A stretch of DNA of 64,000 nucleotides from Phymorhynchus buccinoides (GCA_017654935.2 CM065710.1:29204197-29268196); one strand, 5' to 3'. Positions 1 to 12,730 are shown, numbered from the stretch's first letter. Notes: a model not told the origin generated them from the letters alone. Program-made: numbers and translations.

Positions 1-55
1 CTATTTTTTACGAAAGCCCCCCTCCCCCCCCCCCCAGTATCCCCACGGGGAGGTT
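1..55. repeat. Fragment of the GAA-tailed dispersed repeat
   Basis: The stretch TACGAAAG-C-rich-CAGTATCCCCACGGGG matches the head of copies at 21,690-21,735 and 22,080-22,115. Confidence 0.5.
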
Positions 56-100
56 TAGTCATCAACTTTTGTTGTTGTTGGGGGGGGGGGGGGGGTGTAT

Positions 101-302
101 TTGACACTAAACTGACCCTAAACCTATCTCTAACCCTATCCCAAACCATATTCCTAACCCTAAACCTAACCTGAAACCGTCTAATCCACAAAATAAAATA
201 AAAATTAAAAAAATTATGGTATGATATGAGATTGATACTTAACTGACCCTAAATCTATCCCTAACCCTATTCCTAAACTCTAGCCCTAACCTGAAACCGT
301 CT
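101..302 (+). repeat. Duplicated degenerate CCCTAA-like block
   Basis: Two copies of about 75 bp (101-182 and 231-302) both run from ACTGACCCTAAA to CCTGAAACCGTCT and are rich in CTAACC/CCTAAA. The repeats are irregular, so this is interstitial and not a telomere. Confidence 0.6.
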
Positions 303-595
303 GAAATGAATTGAAGGGGAGGGGGCTTTTCTTAACATTAATTTGCCGAATTATGTTTAGCCCAGACGGAAGTATTTCATGTGGCTGGTTCATCGACTCG
401 CGTCCCCCGTCAAAATCGCATCGCGTTCAGATGCGATTTGTACGTGCGTGTGTGTGGCTGGCCCCTTTGAGTCAAGGTTTGAGCTGCTCAATTTGCTGAA
501 CGTGCTGTGCTGGGAGAGAGGACTGGGGGCAGTGTCCAACGTAGGCTAACACGAAACGGCATCCCACCCCTTGCGATAGAAGACAGCCAGCCACT

Positions 596-1095
596 GGGAC
601 CTGACACGTTATTTGCTCTCTGTCTGTCTTTCTCTCTCTGTCTCTGTCACTCTCTGTTTATCTCTGTGTGTGTCTTCTTCTTTTTCTTCTTCTTCTTCGC
701 CAGATGATGGTGAGATTAGCGTCCAATTGGTCGGAGATCCGTATTGACGGTAGTCCTGAAGATTGGAGCTTCTTGTTGATGACGTGATGATGGTGTCTTC
801 TTCGCCTCAGGCAGCAAAACTTCATCAGGCTGAAGCGTCTCTCTGTTTAAATACATACTCTGTCTCTCTTGCATACACACACGCACGCGCGCACATACAC
901 ACACACATATACTACATACAACCATACAAACACACGTTTTTTTGCTCTCTCTCTCTCCCTCACCCACTCTCTGTCTATCTCTGTGTGTGTCTCTCTGTCT
1001 CATACTCTGTATCTCTCTTGCACACACACACACACACACACACACGAACATACACGCACACATACCACATACAGCCATGCAAACACACGTGTGCA

Positions 1096-1127
<32 letters not shown>

Positions 1128-1240
1128 TATACCACATACAACCATACAGACACGTTTTTTGCTCTCCGTCTTTCTTTCTCTCTCTCTCTCTCTCTGTCTC
1201 ATAGTCTGTCTCTCTTGCACACACACACACACGCTTTTTT
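596..1240. repeat. Compound CT/CA microsatellite region
   Basis: Blocks of CT, CA and T runs are separated by related short spacers (CATACAACCATACA occurs three times), showing local tandem duplication. The open frames here are low-complexity artefacts. Confidence 0.9.
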
Positions 1241-1254
1241 TTCAAATCTTCGAA

Positions 1255-1345
1255 ATAATTTTTCTCCTTTGAGCTCCTCCGAAATCGGAATGTGTCATGC
1301 TGTACGCAGCGGGGAGACCGGTGAAAACTGAAAATCTATTTTTAG
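1255..1345 (+). repeat. 3' fragment of the GAA-tailed repeat
   Basis: Holds the family core GAGCTCCTCCGAAATCGG then CAGCGGGGAGACC and AGTGAAAACTGAAAA-like sequence, as at 10,890-10,960. Between 1,346 and 1,690 only GTCAAGGTCAAG-type repeats are seen. Confidence 0.6.
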
Positions 1346-1689
1346 CCATATCTCGGGCACCAGTCGACATAGGATGCTGAAGCTTGGTCATAAAGGTGGT
1401 TTGGCTTATGCTCCTTCCGAATATTGTTGACCAATCAAGGTCAAGATCAAGGAGATCGCTGGACCCTGAAAATCGGGGGGTCGGAAAAATGGAGTTCCCA
1501 AGATAACAGCATATCACCATGAAGGAATAAGGATAGGAAGATGAAACTTGATCAGTTGATGTGCATGTAGGCTAGGTACTGTAGATGTGCCTTTTGGTGT
1601 CAAGGTCAAGAGGGGGAATGTTGGCTTGGTATTGTAAATGTGCCTTTTGGGGTCAAGGTCAAGGTCATGAGGGGGGGGGGGGGGCAGGC

Positions 1690-1996
1690 CTGGGAAACCT
1701 AGCTAGCTATCAATTTGGCCATACCAGGCAGCGGGATTTCTCCCTGCTCTTACCGACTTGCAACTCCTGTGGTATTTTTACGTGCGGTAAAGCAGCACGG
1801 GTCAGACCAGCTTTATGTCCCCCATCCCGGCGAAGGACTCATGGACGTTCAGTTCGATTTTCATGTCAAAACTAGAAAGAAAGGGCGAGGAGGAGGAGGA
1901 GGCAGGGATTCGAACCCGGGGGTTCACTCACGCTGCTGCAGTCACTGCATTACATTTGGCAGGCGAACGTCTTAACCACTCTGCCACCTTTCTGCC
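1690..1996 (-). mobile_element. tRNA-derived SINE, type A
   Basis: The minus strand begins AAGGTGGCAGAGTGGTTAAG (A box) and has GGGTTCGAATCC (B box) at about 1,905-1,916, then the body shared with the fuller copy at 49,584-49,985 (CCTGGTATGGCCAAATTGATAG). This is an RNA polymerase III-type retroelement and not a working tRNA gene. Confidence 0.85.
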
Positions 1997-2084
1997 GCGT
2001 GGCTGGTTGTTCTAGGGTTCTCACGCTCCAGTTTTGCAAAAAATAAAAATGTTTTTTGAGGGGTGGGGATGCAATGCTAGTTGA

Positions 2085-2394
2085 CTCTTTCACACACACA
2101 CACTCTCTCTCTCTATCTCACACACACTCTCTCTCTCTCACACACATATACACTCTCTCTCTCCCTCTCTCTCACAGTCACACACACACACATAAACACA
2201 GACAACTCAGAGCTAACAAAACGCCCCAGACTGTCAAACGAATAGATTCTATATGTGCGCGCGCACGCACGTGTGTGTTTGCATGGTTGTATGCAGTCAC
2301 ATGATGTGTGCGTGTGTGTGCATGTGTGTGAGTGTGTGTGCGTGCATGAGTGTGCGTGCAAGAGACAGAGAGAGACACACACAGAGATAGACAA

Positions 2395-2485
<91 letters not shown>

Positions 2486-2520
2486 AAAGAATGTGTGTTT
2501 GCATGTAGTATGTGTGTGTG
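2085..2520. repeat. Compound CA/CT/GT/GA microsatellite
   Basis: Mixed CA/CT to 2,200, GT-rich from 2,255, and a pure (GA)n of nearly 90 bp at about 2,397-2,484. Confidence 0.95.
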
Positions 2521-2705
2521 CGTGTGTGTCTCTTTGCCTCTTCTCCGTTCATTGTTCTCAGTTGACCGACAGTTGTGCCAGTCTTTGTTGGGGATGCATA
2601 CTGGGTTGGGTTTGCCTTGGTCACATATTGCATGACCTCACAACACACACACAGAAGCCGTCCCTTTGTTAAACAAATATGAAACAGTGAGGCTAAGAGA
2701 GACGA

Positions 2706-2925
2706 TGAAACAGTGAAATGAATCAGGGGAAGGAACTTCCCGTAATTAACTCCCTTTTTAACTCCATGTTATTCATGGCACCTAGTCGCCTAGCAAAGTG
2801 AAAGCAGTTGCAACAACAAATGCAGACCCAGGATGAACTAGGCGAATAGGTGCCGTAAATAACATTGTCAAATGGGGGTTAATTACGAGAAGTTCCTTCC
2901 CCTTATTTATTTCACTGTCCCTTTC
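2706..2925. mobile_element. Fold-back MITE
   Basis: The arms pair: ACAGTGAAATGAATCAGGGG and GGAACTTCCCGTAATTAA on the left with TTAATTACGAGAAGTTCC and CCCCTTATTTATTTCACTGT on the right. No coding content. Confidence 0.7.
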
Positions 2926-2999
2926 TTTTTGTTATCGCTTAAAACAACACCACACCACACCACCCAATTTTTTTTTTCTTTTTCTTTTGCATGCGAGTT

Positions 3000-3270
3000 T
3001 TGTTTTGTGTGACTAATGAGGAAGGGAAGGAGGGGGGGGGTAAATTTCGACCAAATGACAACATTTTCGTTGCCACTGGGTTTAGTGTGTGCTAAGTGCA
3101 TGGGCACACAGGACCTCGGGTTTATCGTCTCATCCGAAAGACTCCACGTTCAGACCGTTAAGACCTAGCGTAAAGTGAGAGGAAAAATCCCCTGTACCCA
3201 GGTTCGAACTCGGGTTTACTTGACACGAAGCGAACGCGCTACCACTGTGCCACTCTGCACTGTGGTACCT
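3000..3270 (-). mobile_element. tRNA-derived SINE, type B
   Basis: The minus strand reads GAGTGGCACAGTGGTAGCGC (A box region) then GAGTTCGAACC (B box), followed by a body ending CCCAGTGGCAACGAAAA, also found at 16,495-16,830. Confidence 0.8.
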
Positions 3271-3309
3271 TTCCAGGGGCAACGACATTTCAATCAACTG
3301 CACATTTTT

Positions 3310-5390
3310 GTTCTAAGAGAAACTTGAGCCCGAAGAAAGACTGAAAATGATTCGCAGACTTTTGTTCCAAAAGAAAGACTGAAAATGATTTCATTTTAAA
3401 GTTGTGTCCCCCCCAAGAAGATTGAGAGAATGAATCGCAGAATTTTGTCCCAACAAAGATTGAAAATAAATGCAGACTATTGTCCCAATAAAGATTGAAA
3501 ATGAATGCAGACTATTGTCCAAACAAAGATTGAAAATGAATGCAGACTATTGTCCAAAGATTGAAAATGAATGCAGACTATTGTCCAAACAAAGATTGAA
3601 AATGAATGCAGACTATTGTCCAAACAAAGATTGAAAATGAATGCAGACTATTGTCCAAAGATTGAAAATGAATGCAGACTATTGTCCAAACAAAGATTGA
3701 AAATGAATGCAGACTATTGTCCAAACAAAGATTGAAAATAAATGCAGACTATTGTCCCAATAAAGATTGAAAATGAATGCAGACTATTGTCCAAACAAAG
3801 ATTGAAAATGAATGCAGACTATTGTCCAAAGATTGAAAATGAATGCAGACTATTGTCCAAAGATTGAAAATGAATGCAGACTATTGTCCCAATAAAGATT
3901 GAAAATGAATGCAGACTATTGTCCCAATAAAGATTGAAAATGAATGCAGACTATTGTCCAAACAAAGATTGAAAATGAATGCAGACTTTTGTCCAAAGAT
4001 TGAAAATGAATGCAGACTATTGTCCAAAAAGATTGAAAATGAATGCAGACTATTGTCCCAACAAAGATTGAAAATGAATGCAGACTATTGTCCAAAGATT
4101 GAAAATGAATGCAGACTATTGTCCAAAGATTGAAAATGAATGCAGACTATTGTCCCAACAAAGACTGAAAATGAATGCAGACTATTGTCCCAACAAAGAT
4201 TGAAAATAAATGCAGACTATTGTCCCAATAAAGATTGAAAATGAATGCAGACTTTTGTCCAAACAAAGATTGAAAATGAATGCAGACTATTGTCCAAAGA
4301 TTGAAAATGAATGCAGACTATTGTCCAAAGATTGAAAATGAATGCAGACTATTGTCCCAACAAAGATTGAAAATGAATGCAGACTATTGTCCCAACAAAG
4401 ATTGAAAATGAATGCAGACTTTTGTCCAAAGATTGAAAATGAATGCAGACTATTGTCCAAACAAAGATTGAAAATGAATGCAGACTATTGTCCCAACAAA
4501 GATTGAAAATGAATGCAGACTATTGTCCAAACAAAGATTGAAAATGAATGCAGACTATTGTCCCAACAAAGATTGAAAATGAATGCAGACTATTGTCCAA
4601 ACAAAGATTGAAAATGAATGCAGACTTTTGTCCAAAGATTGAAAATGAATGCAGACTATTGTCCAAAGATTGAAAATGAATGCAGACTATTGTCCCAACA
4701 AAGATTGAAAATGAATGCAGACTATTGTCCAAAGATTGAAAATGAATGCAGACTATTGTCCAAAGATTGAAAATGAATGCAGACTATTGTCCAAAGATTG
4801 AAAATGAATGCAGACTATTGTCCCAACAAAGATTGAAAATGAATGCAGACTATTGTCCCAACAAAGATTGAAAATGAATGCAGACTTTTGTCCAAAGATT
4901 GAAAATGAATGCAGACTTTTGTCCAAACAAAGATTGAAAATGAATGCAGACTTTTGTCCCAATAAAGATTGAAAATGAATGCAGACTATTGTCCAAACAA
5001 AGATTGAAAATAAATGCAGACTATTGTCCCAACAAAGATTGAAAATGAATGCAGACTTTTGTCCAAACAAAGATTGAAAATGAATGCAGACTATTGTCCC
5101 AATAAAGATTGAAAATGAATGCAGACTTTTGTCCAAACAAAGATTGAAAATGAATGCAGACTATTGTCCCAACAAAGATTGAAAATGAATGCAGACTTTT
5201 GTCCAAAGATTGAAAATGAATGCAGACTATTGTCCCAACAAAGATTGAAAATGAATGCAGACTATTGTCCCAATAAAGATTGAAAATGAATGCAGACTAT
5301 TGTCCCAATAAAGATTGAAAATGAATGCAGACTTTTGTCCCAACAAAGATTGAAAATGAATGCAGACTATTGTCCAAAGATTATGAGGCG
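3310..5390. repeat. 2-kb minisatellite with 31- and 35-bp units
   Basis: The core AAAGATTGAAAATGAATGCA plus GACTATTGTCC is repeated about 60 times. Units differ mainly in a linker of AAAC, CAAC, CAAT, AA or nothing, giving 35, 33 or 31 bp. Degenerate founder-like units (TTCGCAGACTTTTGTTCC) lie at 3,310-3,450. The long open frames on both strands are repeat translations. Confidence 0.95.
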
Positions 5391-5459
5391 CACCCCCCAA
5401 ATTTCACACAAAATTCAGATGTTGTTAGAATGTTACTGTATTTTCTTACTATTTTATTA

Positions 5460-5931
5460 CAGGGTTCGTACAGCTTTTTCCCTTCCAAATTTACAAACTT
5501 TTTAAAGACTTCTTAAAGACCTTCCCCCCAAAAAAAATAGGACTGTATATGACGGTAATGCATGCACACACACACACCACACATACAATTTGTGGCGCTG
5601 CGCTTGCGTCGATGACGATCTTTCCAGATGGAGCAACCCGAATTTCACAGAGATAAGTCTCTGTGACTTGTACATACCAAAATATCAAACACCAAATACA
5701 CCGTGACCTACCAGATTTTTCAGGATTTGTACGGGGGCATTTTGTTCTGAATACAACTGATCGTCAAATTATGTACTGGGAAGGATAAGCCTGTTGATCA
5801 GTTGATCAAAAATAAAGACTTTTTAAAAACTCTGGACAAAATGGCTGTTTTTACAGACTTTTTAAGGGCTTAAAAATCGGGTGGCGTTTTGTACAATTTT
5901 TTACCAACCTTTAAAGACCGTATGAACCCTG
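5460..5931. mobile_element. CAGGGTTCGTAC-TIR DNA element with 5-bp TSD
   Basis: Termini CAGGGTTCGTAC and GTATGAACCCTG are flanked by direct repeats TATTA at 5,455-5,459 and 5,932-5,936. Internal AAAGACTTTTTAA-type motifs occur. It contains a SINE 3' end (5,578-5,705). Confidence 0.8.
5578..5705 (+). mobile_element. SINE 3'-end fragment
   Basis: Carries the conserved tail AATTTCACAGAGATAAG-TCTCTGTGACT and then ACCAAATA-rich sequence, as at 49,945-49,985. Confidence 0.75.
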
Positions 5932-5995
5932 TATTAGTCATATTATAATAAGGCGCAGGGGTGTCAGTCTGGGAAAAAAGTATCGCCTTATAGTC

Positions 5996-7256
5996 CGAAA
6001 AATTTGGTAAAACACACATACACACACGCATGTTAACCCTTTCACACACACAAACCATGACTAAACAAGTTAACCCTTTCACTCTCCCCCCCCCCCCTCC
6101 GCACACATTAAAAATTCAAAAAAGACACTGAACACCTTGTGTGTATAATGTTAACCCTTTCAAAAGTTTATTTCCGTCTCAGCAACATCTACACAGATGA
6201 TTTTTCTCTATCTCGCATAAAGCTCCGCACACACTCACACGCACGCACACATGCAGCGCGCGCACACACACACACATTCACACACAGCGAACATCAAAAA
6301 CAGCCACAGCGCTAGTAGTAGAAGTAAGACCCAAGCATGTTTCTCAACCATGATATCCAACAAGTTGAACAACACACACCCCTCATCATGAATCGATTGA
6401 ATAGATCTACACACCATCATTAGAAATCTATAATACAGAAAAAACAACAAAACAACCCAAAACATAACAAAAACAACGATTACCCTCTTATTAAAAAAAA
6501 GAAAGAAAATTTAAAAAAAGAGAAAGACGCAATCAAAGTACGAGTTGATCTTTTTCATCAACGCGAAATATGTCGGTGATCAAAAAAAGATGATTAAATA
6601 AAATTAAAAAAATTCCGTAAATTTTTCCCCCCCCCCCCGAAAAAAAGAGCATGAAAAGTTAAAACTGTCCTACCTACCAAACAACCAAATTCTATCATTT
6701 CATTGAAGTATCACGCCACATTCTTATCTCAACGAGGGGATTTTATATTCGCATTCTAAACGCAAATTAATGGAAAGGAAACGGACAACGTATTTCTCTC
6801 ACTCACTCTCTCTCTCTCTTCTAAACAGCGAATGGCTTCAAGACAGAACTGATCATAATAAGAATATTTACTATGAATAAATATCACAAGTTTCACGTTA
6901 GTCAAGCCTACAGCCGTTACGTTACATCGACCGAATGAAGCACGGACCAGCTACGACAAATTAAGACGAGAGAAAACCGACGATAGAAAGGAAGGAAACA
7001 AGCAGATAAGACGCACTCACATACACACGCAATGTGCATGCACGCATATATGCATCGACATCGACAACACATGGAAGATGTTTCAGTACATGTAGGCAAT
7101 CCAAATCTTTGTTGCTGAGTTTTTGAGAAAAACCCAACAACAAACAGGATTCTAGTTTACTAATGCTAGCAGAAAGCTAAAGCTCAAAGTTGACTAAAAG
7201 CTCCAATAATAATACGTCTTGTTATTCCTGAAACTGGCATATACACAGTATGATAA
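5996..7256. other. Intergenic AT-rich sequence without recognised features
   Basis: Contains stray TTAACCCTTTCA ends (6,034, 6,070, 6,149), CA repeats near 6,235-6,290 and a C run at 6,628. No gene is supported. Confidence 0.5.
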
Positions 7257-7470
7257 ATGCATTGTATGTGTGCTCGACTACACACATACACACACACAGT
7301 ATATACGCACACACACACTATCTCCACTTCATACACATACACACACACATACACTCTCTCTCTCTCTCTCCCTAGGACACACACACACACACATTCTCTA
7401 CACTACACACATATACTATCTCTCCCCTTCACACACACACTACACTACACCACACACACACAAAGTATAC
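7257..7470. repeat. CA/CT microsatellite
   Basis: Alternating CA and CT blocks with ACACTACAC variants. The next 640 bp to 8,110 is AT-rich and shows nothing recognisable. Confidence 0.9.
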
Positions 7471-8110
7471 ACAATTGTTCAGTACGCTTCTTTAGCACTT
7501 TACACACGAGGAAAACAATGCGATGATGGATTTTCAGATAAAACAAACTTATACACAATCATCATGAAAAAAAAACCCAGTTTAAAAAAACACCCGCATG
7601 TTGTTGTCGAACCACCTACCGTAGTAGAGCAAATGTTAAGTCATTCCTATAAATACCAATGGCACACACTCACACCTTTGCACACACGCCATTCGCATAG
7701 TGGAATAGGGTTGGGTATAAAATGTTAATTATTATATTTAATACGCGTTGCACTGTAGCATGTCTATTACCGTCAAAACAAAAAAAAGAAAATAGTACAA
7801 TGCTATCACCATTTTATACTATACACACCGTGAGCACTTAATATGTTGTATATTTTGGATCGGTCGCGCTACTACTAGTAGTAAATGTCATATATACACG
7901 TTCTTGAATGTGAAAATAAGTAGACCGAAATAATATTCTCAAGAAAGAAGAATTATTCGCAGATTTTCAAGTCCGCACAAGTCGGTCGGTCGGGCGGTCA
8001 AAACTACGTACGCAAGCTTCAACATTATCTATTGATGAACATTTCTCGGCAATCGTTCTTCTTGGGCAATAATGTGTATGTGTTTATAAATAATGAGCGA
8101 CATAATAAAA

Positions 8111-8255
8111 GGCCTGGGACGGTATTCATGTCGAGATAGCATGAGGCTAACTTAGAAGCTCTTCCAAAAGTCCTATTAAATGCTATAGGACATTGGAAGA
8201 GCTTCTAAGTTAGCATCATGCTAAGTCTCATGCTATCTCAACGTGAATACAGGCC
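8111..8255. mobile_element. Fold-back MITE
   Basis: The outer arms GTATTCATGTCGAGATAGCATGAG (as two parts) and CTCATGCTATCTCAACGTGAATAC pair. The inner arms GCTAACTTAGAAGCTCTTCC and GGAAGAGCTTCTAAGTTAGC also pair, giving a near-complete hairpin. Confidence 0.75.
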
Positions 8256-9227
8256 CTGGTACCCACCGCTAAGTGCAATGGCGATTGCTACGATCTAAAT
8301 GGAAATGAAATCTGTACTAGAAAGCAACAATGTATGGAACACACAGACACACACAAGCGCGTGTGCGCACACACACACACATCACATACATACACACACT
8401 GATCATCATTGCCTTTTACCAAAGAATATTAGAGCATAGACTCACAATGGCTAAAGGTCGACTTAAAACCCCCCACCCAACATCAACAATTGCCAATGTA
8501 TTATTTGATGATATACAGTCAAACCTCTTTTTTAAGACGTCTAAAACGTCAGGAAAAATAGGCTTAAATGGGAGAGGTATTATAACGTAGGTGGGTTTCA
8601 AACAGATTAAAATAAGACACACGACATCCGCGCCCCCCCAAAAAAAAAATCAGTCTTCTTCTTCTTCGATCGCTCAGACAGTTTCCTGTCAATTATGAGC
8701 GCAGATACGTCATGCTGCCGTTATGCGCCTAACTAAGAAATAATCAGGCCCAGCAAGTCCGACTTTGGCTGGAGGAAATGTTTTTGCAAACATTTTTTTA
8801 AAAGAAAAATTAGGGGTGACCAGTTGCCACAAACTAATCAAACTTGCAAAATGTGACGTAAAAATATAAATGACATAATTTTTTAGAATGACGCACGGTG
8901 TTCTAAGTGTGCTGTATGTCTGCTCAAACACACGAGTCAATAGCCAGGCTACGAGAGCTGAAGGTAGAGTAACTTCCCCTTTTGACCTGATTGAATTAGG
9001 CGAGATCACACCCACACACCATGAAATTACTCCCCTTAATTATTTCCAAGCAATTCCTATTGAAGGACAATTTTTTTTATTTTCCTGCATCTGACGGCAT
9101 CATCTGAGTGACGTCACTAAGCCCGCACATGATACGTCATAACGGCAGTCAAGGGGTTAAACAACAATAACAAAGGCATCGCCGAGCGGCACCAACGCAT
9201 TGTGACAATGCAAACCTGGCCAGAGTT
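8256..9227. other. Intergenic, scattered repeat fragments
   Basis: CA repeat at 8,335-8,400. Half of a Tc1/mariner-like MITE (CAGTCAAACCTC) at 8,518. Fragment of the GCGCAGATACGTCATGCTGC repeat at 8,650-8,790. No gene is supported. Confidence 0.5.
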
Positions 9228-9541
9228 ATGTCCTCTCCCCCCCCCCCCCCCCCCCCCCCCCCAATAAACACACCACTTTCCACCCTTACAGAACGCATAA
9301 AATACATAGCCCAAAATTTGAAGCGATTCTGTTCAGTAGTTCACGAGATACAGCTGAACTTTTATACAAACTTCCTTGCACCATGTCCTCTCCCCCCCCC
9401 CCCCCCCCCCCCCCCCCAATAAACACACCACTTTCCACCCTTACAGAACGCATAAAATACATAGCCCAAAATTTGAAGCGATTCTGTTCAGTAGTTCACG
9501 AGATACAGCTGAACTTTTATACAAACTTCCTTGCACCATGG
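9228..9541 (+). repeat. Near-perfect ~155-bp tandem duplication with poly-C
   Basis: TGTCCTCTC-poly(C)-AATAAACACACC through TTCCTTGCACCATG occurs twice (9,228-9,382; 9,383-9,541). A diverged third partial copy (TTTGAAGCGATTCTGTTCAC) follows. To 10,105 there are AAGGTCAAGGTC and CAGACAGA repeats only. Confidence 0.9.
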
Positions 9542-10107
9542 TACACCACCACACAAAATTTGAAGCGATTCTGTTCACTAGTTCACGAAATAAAGCTGGG
9601 GGGGACATTACATAGCCCAAAGAAGGAAATTTCGGTTTTCAAGGTCAAACTTCAAGGTCAAGGTCAGCACGGTGTTGATCAACGAAAGGAAGCTTCCTTT
9701 TCAAGCTGTCTACCCCTCTGCCAATTTTAATTTTAATCAAAATCCAAACAGTAGTTTTTAAGATAATCAATACACAGACAGACACACAGACAGACAGACA
9801 CAACACACACACACAAACCAATCGCAATACCTCGGCCTCTGGCCGGGTAAAAACCACACACACACACACGCAATCACACAAACAGATCACCTTGCTAATA
9901 AATTCGCCATCATGTTGTTTATATTCCTCCGTTTTTAAACAAGAAAAAGACGTTTTAATTAAGTCCGCCTTGGAGAGATCCATCAGATTTCTTGTCATTA
10001 AAATTGCAAAAAAAGCAGCACCAAAAACCCCCCAAGAAAAATAAGAATCGAAAACCAATGTTCTACACAATCATGTTCTTCTCTACCCTCTATCTTTGAT
10101 CAATACA

Positions 10108-10239
<132 letters not shown>

Positions 10240-10417
10240 AGGGGTGGGGAGGGGGAGAGGATAAAACACTAGTGTAAAAAACCCCACCAAAGACACAAAC
10301 GCAAAAAACAACACAGGCATAAATTCACATAATAAGAGTAGGCTATCCATAGTTAGTAAAAGCTCCGAAATTCTTTCCCTTTAATGGTTGACTTACGGCG
10401 ATTATTTGACCGCCAGG

Positions 10418-10575
10418 GGGCATAACGCTCGAGTGGGGCTTATCACGCTATATTCTTAGTTGGGCGTAGTGAGAGAGAGAGAGAGAGAGAGAGAGGGTTG
10501 GACTCCTCCCTATCTCTCTCTCTCTCTTTATCCCAACTAAGAATATAGAGGATTAACCCACTCGAGCGTTATGCC
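10418..10575. repeat. Palindrome with GA and TC arms
   Basis: GCATAACGCTCGAGTGGG and TATATTCTTAGTTGGG on the left pair with CCCAACTAAGAATATA and CCCACTCGAGCGTTATGC on the right. The centre is (GA)n facing (CT)n. Confidence 0.75.
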
Positions 10576-10689
10576 ACCTGACGGGCAAAAGAGCCAGCTA
10601 AGTCGCTCATTGAAAGAAACTACCTGGGGCAGTGGGTGGATGCCTCGTGCCTCCATACGGGGAAGCTGGACGACCGACCCGGCCCCCTC

Positions 10690-11025
10690 CATGAGTCTCT
10701 CCCCATGGGGATACCGTAAAAATAGTTCCCCCACCTTCTGGAAGTTCTGTGCTTGTAACTTCCTCTAATCTGCCACACTCTTTGACTCTGCCTTTTCCCT
10801 TTGCTTACTGCTGCCATCTACTATCTTTCTGATTTGGCCCGTTCTCCTGCCTTTTTTCCAAAACAAGAATCTTCCAAATAACTTTTCTTCTTTGAGCTCC
10901 TCCGAAATCGGAATGCGTCGGCTGTGCGCACGCAAGCGGAGAGACCAGTGAAAACTGAAAACCGGACACATACGTACGTACCTTACCCATTATGGCCTTT
11001 GGGCCTGGGAACGCAGAGAAAAAAC
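10690..11025 (+). repeat. GAA-tailed dispersed repeat, single-copy form
   Basis: Order: CCCCATGGGGATACC, CACCTTCTGGAAGTTCTGTG, CTGCCTTTTCCCTTTGCTT, GAGCTCCTCCGAAATCGG, ATTATGGCC, GGGAACGCAGA then A-rich. Other copies end in (GAA)n. No coding capacity; probably retrotransposed. Confidence 0.8.
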
Positions 11026-11261
11026 CAACACATACAACACAAACAAAGCACACAGGAAATATTAGGCATTGATAATATTTCCAAAATCAGCCTTTGTTAG
11101 GAGTACTAAAACACGTTCCATGAAAAATGAAATAAATTCTCAATGTTTTTAAAAAAAGAGAAATTCCTGAGTCCAAAGTTTGTGGTTTATTTTTCTTAAT
11201 ACATACAACACCCAGAGGAAATTTTTTTTTCAGTTCACATAATCATTCCGCCTTGGCTTAA

Positions 11262-11492
11262 CCCTTTCAACGCCAGCCATTTTTCAGCCAAAACGTTCCA
11301 TTAAGCTTACCTGGAGAGAGAAAAGATTTCATCTGCAATATTCCTTTGTGACATCCATAAAATAGGGTCTATCCTTACCTCCCAAAATGAAGAACATACG
11401 GTCACTGGATACCAGACCCTCATTTGATGCCTTTCAGTGACATGGGTGTTCAATCATTGTGGTGCCAAGAGGCGATAGTGGCCATGAAAGGG
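11262..11492 (+). mobile_element. piggyBac-like MITE
   Basis: TTAA flanks (11,258-11,261; 11,493-11,496), ends CCCTTTCAACGCC and CATGAAAGGG. 231 bp, non-coding. The TTAA target and CCCTTT terminus are piggyBac hallmarks. Confidence 0.85.
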
Positions 11493-11496
11493 TTAA

Positions 11497-11805
11497 GGCT
11501 GTGTCAGACCAAGTGACATAGGCTAGAACACCAAGGCTACATAAACTGTTGTTACACTATGCATAGTTATGCGGGGGATTGTCTTCAGCCGTGACTAGCT
11601 CCTAGCATAACATCATCAAGTCTCCAAAATCCCCCCCGAAGATGGAGTGTGGCTGCCCAACGTGGCGGGGGTAATCGAAAACGGTCACACGCGTAATGTT
11701 CTCATCCCTAGCTAATGCATTTGTACCAAAGTGCTCAAGCGCTTCGGGCTGTTGGGATGATCCCTGGAGTCTTTTAGCCAGGGTATGTTAACAACAATAA
11801 AAAAA
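11497..11805 (+). repeat. (CAA)n-tailed dispersed repeat, full copy
   Basis: Starts CATAGGCTAGAACACCAAGG, contains GGAGTGTGGCTGCCCA and GATCCCTGGAGTCTTTTAGC, ends in CAACAATAAA. Copies at 25,284, 32,808, 14,526 and 58,974. SINE-like, but no clear A/B boxes. Confidence 0.8.
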
Positions 11806-11865
11806 ACAAACATAATCATTTGGGAGTGCATTACATGTCGATAAAAGCTGAGAAGGAAATATCAA

Positions 11866-12104
11866 CCCTTTCACCGCCAATGTCGAATTTTAGCACCACA
11901 ATGGTTTAACACCCATGTCACTAAAACCCTTGAAATCAGGGTCTATTATTCAATGATATTGTGTTCCTAAACTTGGGTAGTAAGGATTGACCCTATTCCA
12001 AATGTGTCACAGAGAAATCCCACAATATTGCAGACGCAATCTTTTCTGTAGCCAAGTACGTTTAATGGAAATTTTGGGCTCAAAGATGGCTGGCGGTGAA
12101 AGGG
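11866..12104 (-). mobile_element. piggyBac-like MITE
   Basis: Inverted copy of the 11,262 element ending GGTGAAAGGG/TTAA; the left target is mutated to TCAA. 12,105-12,655 holds only CA and poly-C tracts and no gene. Confidence 0.8.
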
Positions 12105-12653
12105 TTAACATCGATAAAAAAAAAGAGGCAACGTGAAACGACTTGACAAGTTCTATTTCGTTATCTATATCTATTTTACAAAACAAGCCTCGCCCCTTTT
12201 CAGGTTTTTCTTTTTTAATAAAGAACTGCTGCAAAAGGTAGAGTTTAACACCCCCCCCCCCCCCCCCCCCCCCCCATCCCTCCCCACTCCTTCAAACGGT
12301 CCAAATTCTTCACAAAACATATTAAGCGCATACATATAAAAATTTTAAAAAACAAGAATAAATTATGTTGACATGACATCTAAAGCTTGAAAAATTGGTT
12401 TCAATTCTCTTTTCACAAGACGCATAACATTTCTAGAGATTTATCTTTCCTGACTTGTTTAAAAAAACACACACAAAAAAAACAGCATTCCATGACTATG
12501 AGTAACATCAAAAGTATTGACTTCATCAATGACATCACACACACACACACGGTAGTAGACACAGTAGGGGGCAGACAGGGAAAGGGGTTAACATTGATGG
12601 TAGATCTATTGTGAACGGTAGAGGAGTGGGGAATCGTTTGCAACTTTGCACTC

Positions 12654-12655
<2 letters not shown>

Positions 12656-12730
<75 letters not shown>

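Larger units (their letters stand above)
5385..5995. mobile_element. TIR element of the TTTTTCGGACTATAAGGCG group, interrupted
   Basis: The left part (GAGGCGCACCCCCCAAATTTC) and right part (AGTATCGCCTTATAGTCC) match the copy at 61,417-62,197. Another element occupies 5,460-5,931 within it. Confidence 0.65.

Noticed and set aside
101..302. Telomere at the left end
   Set aside because: The CCCTAA-like motifs are irregular, occur in two blocks, and ordinary repeats lie on both sides.
3310..5390. CRISPR-like regular repeats
   Set aside because: There are no unique spacers; the linkers are 0-4 bases and the context is eukaryotic. It is a minisatellite.
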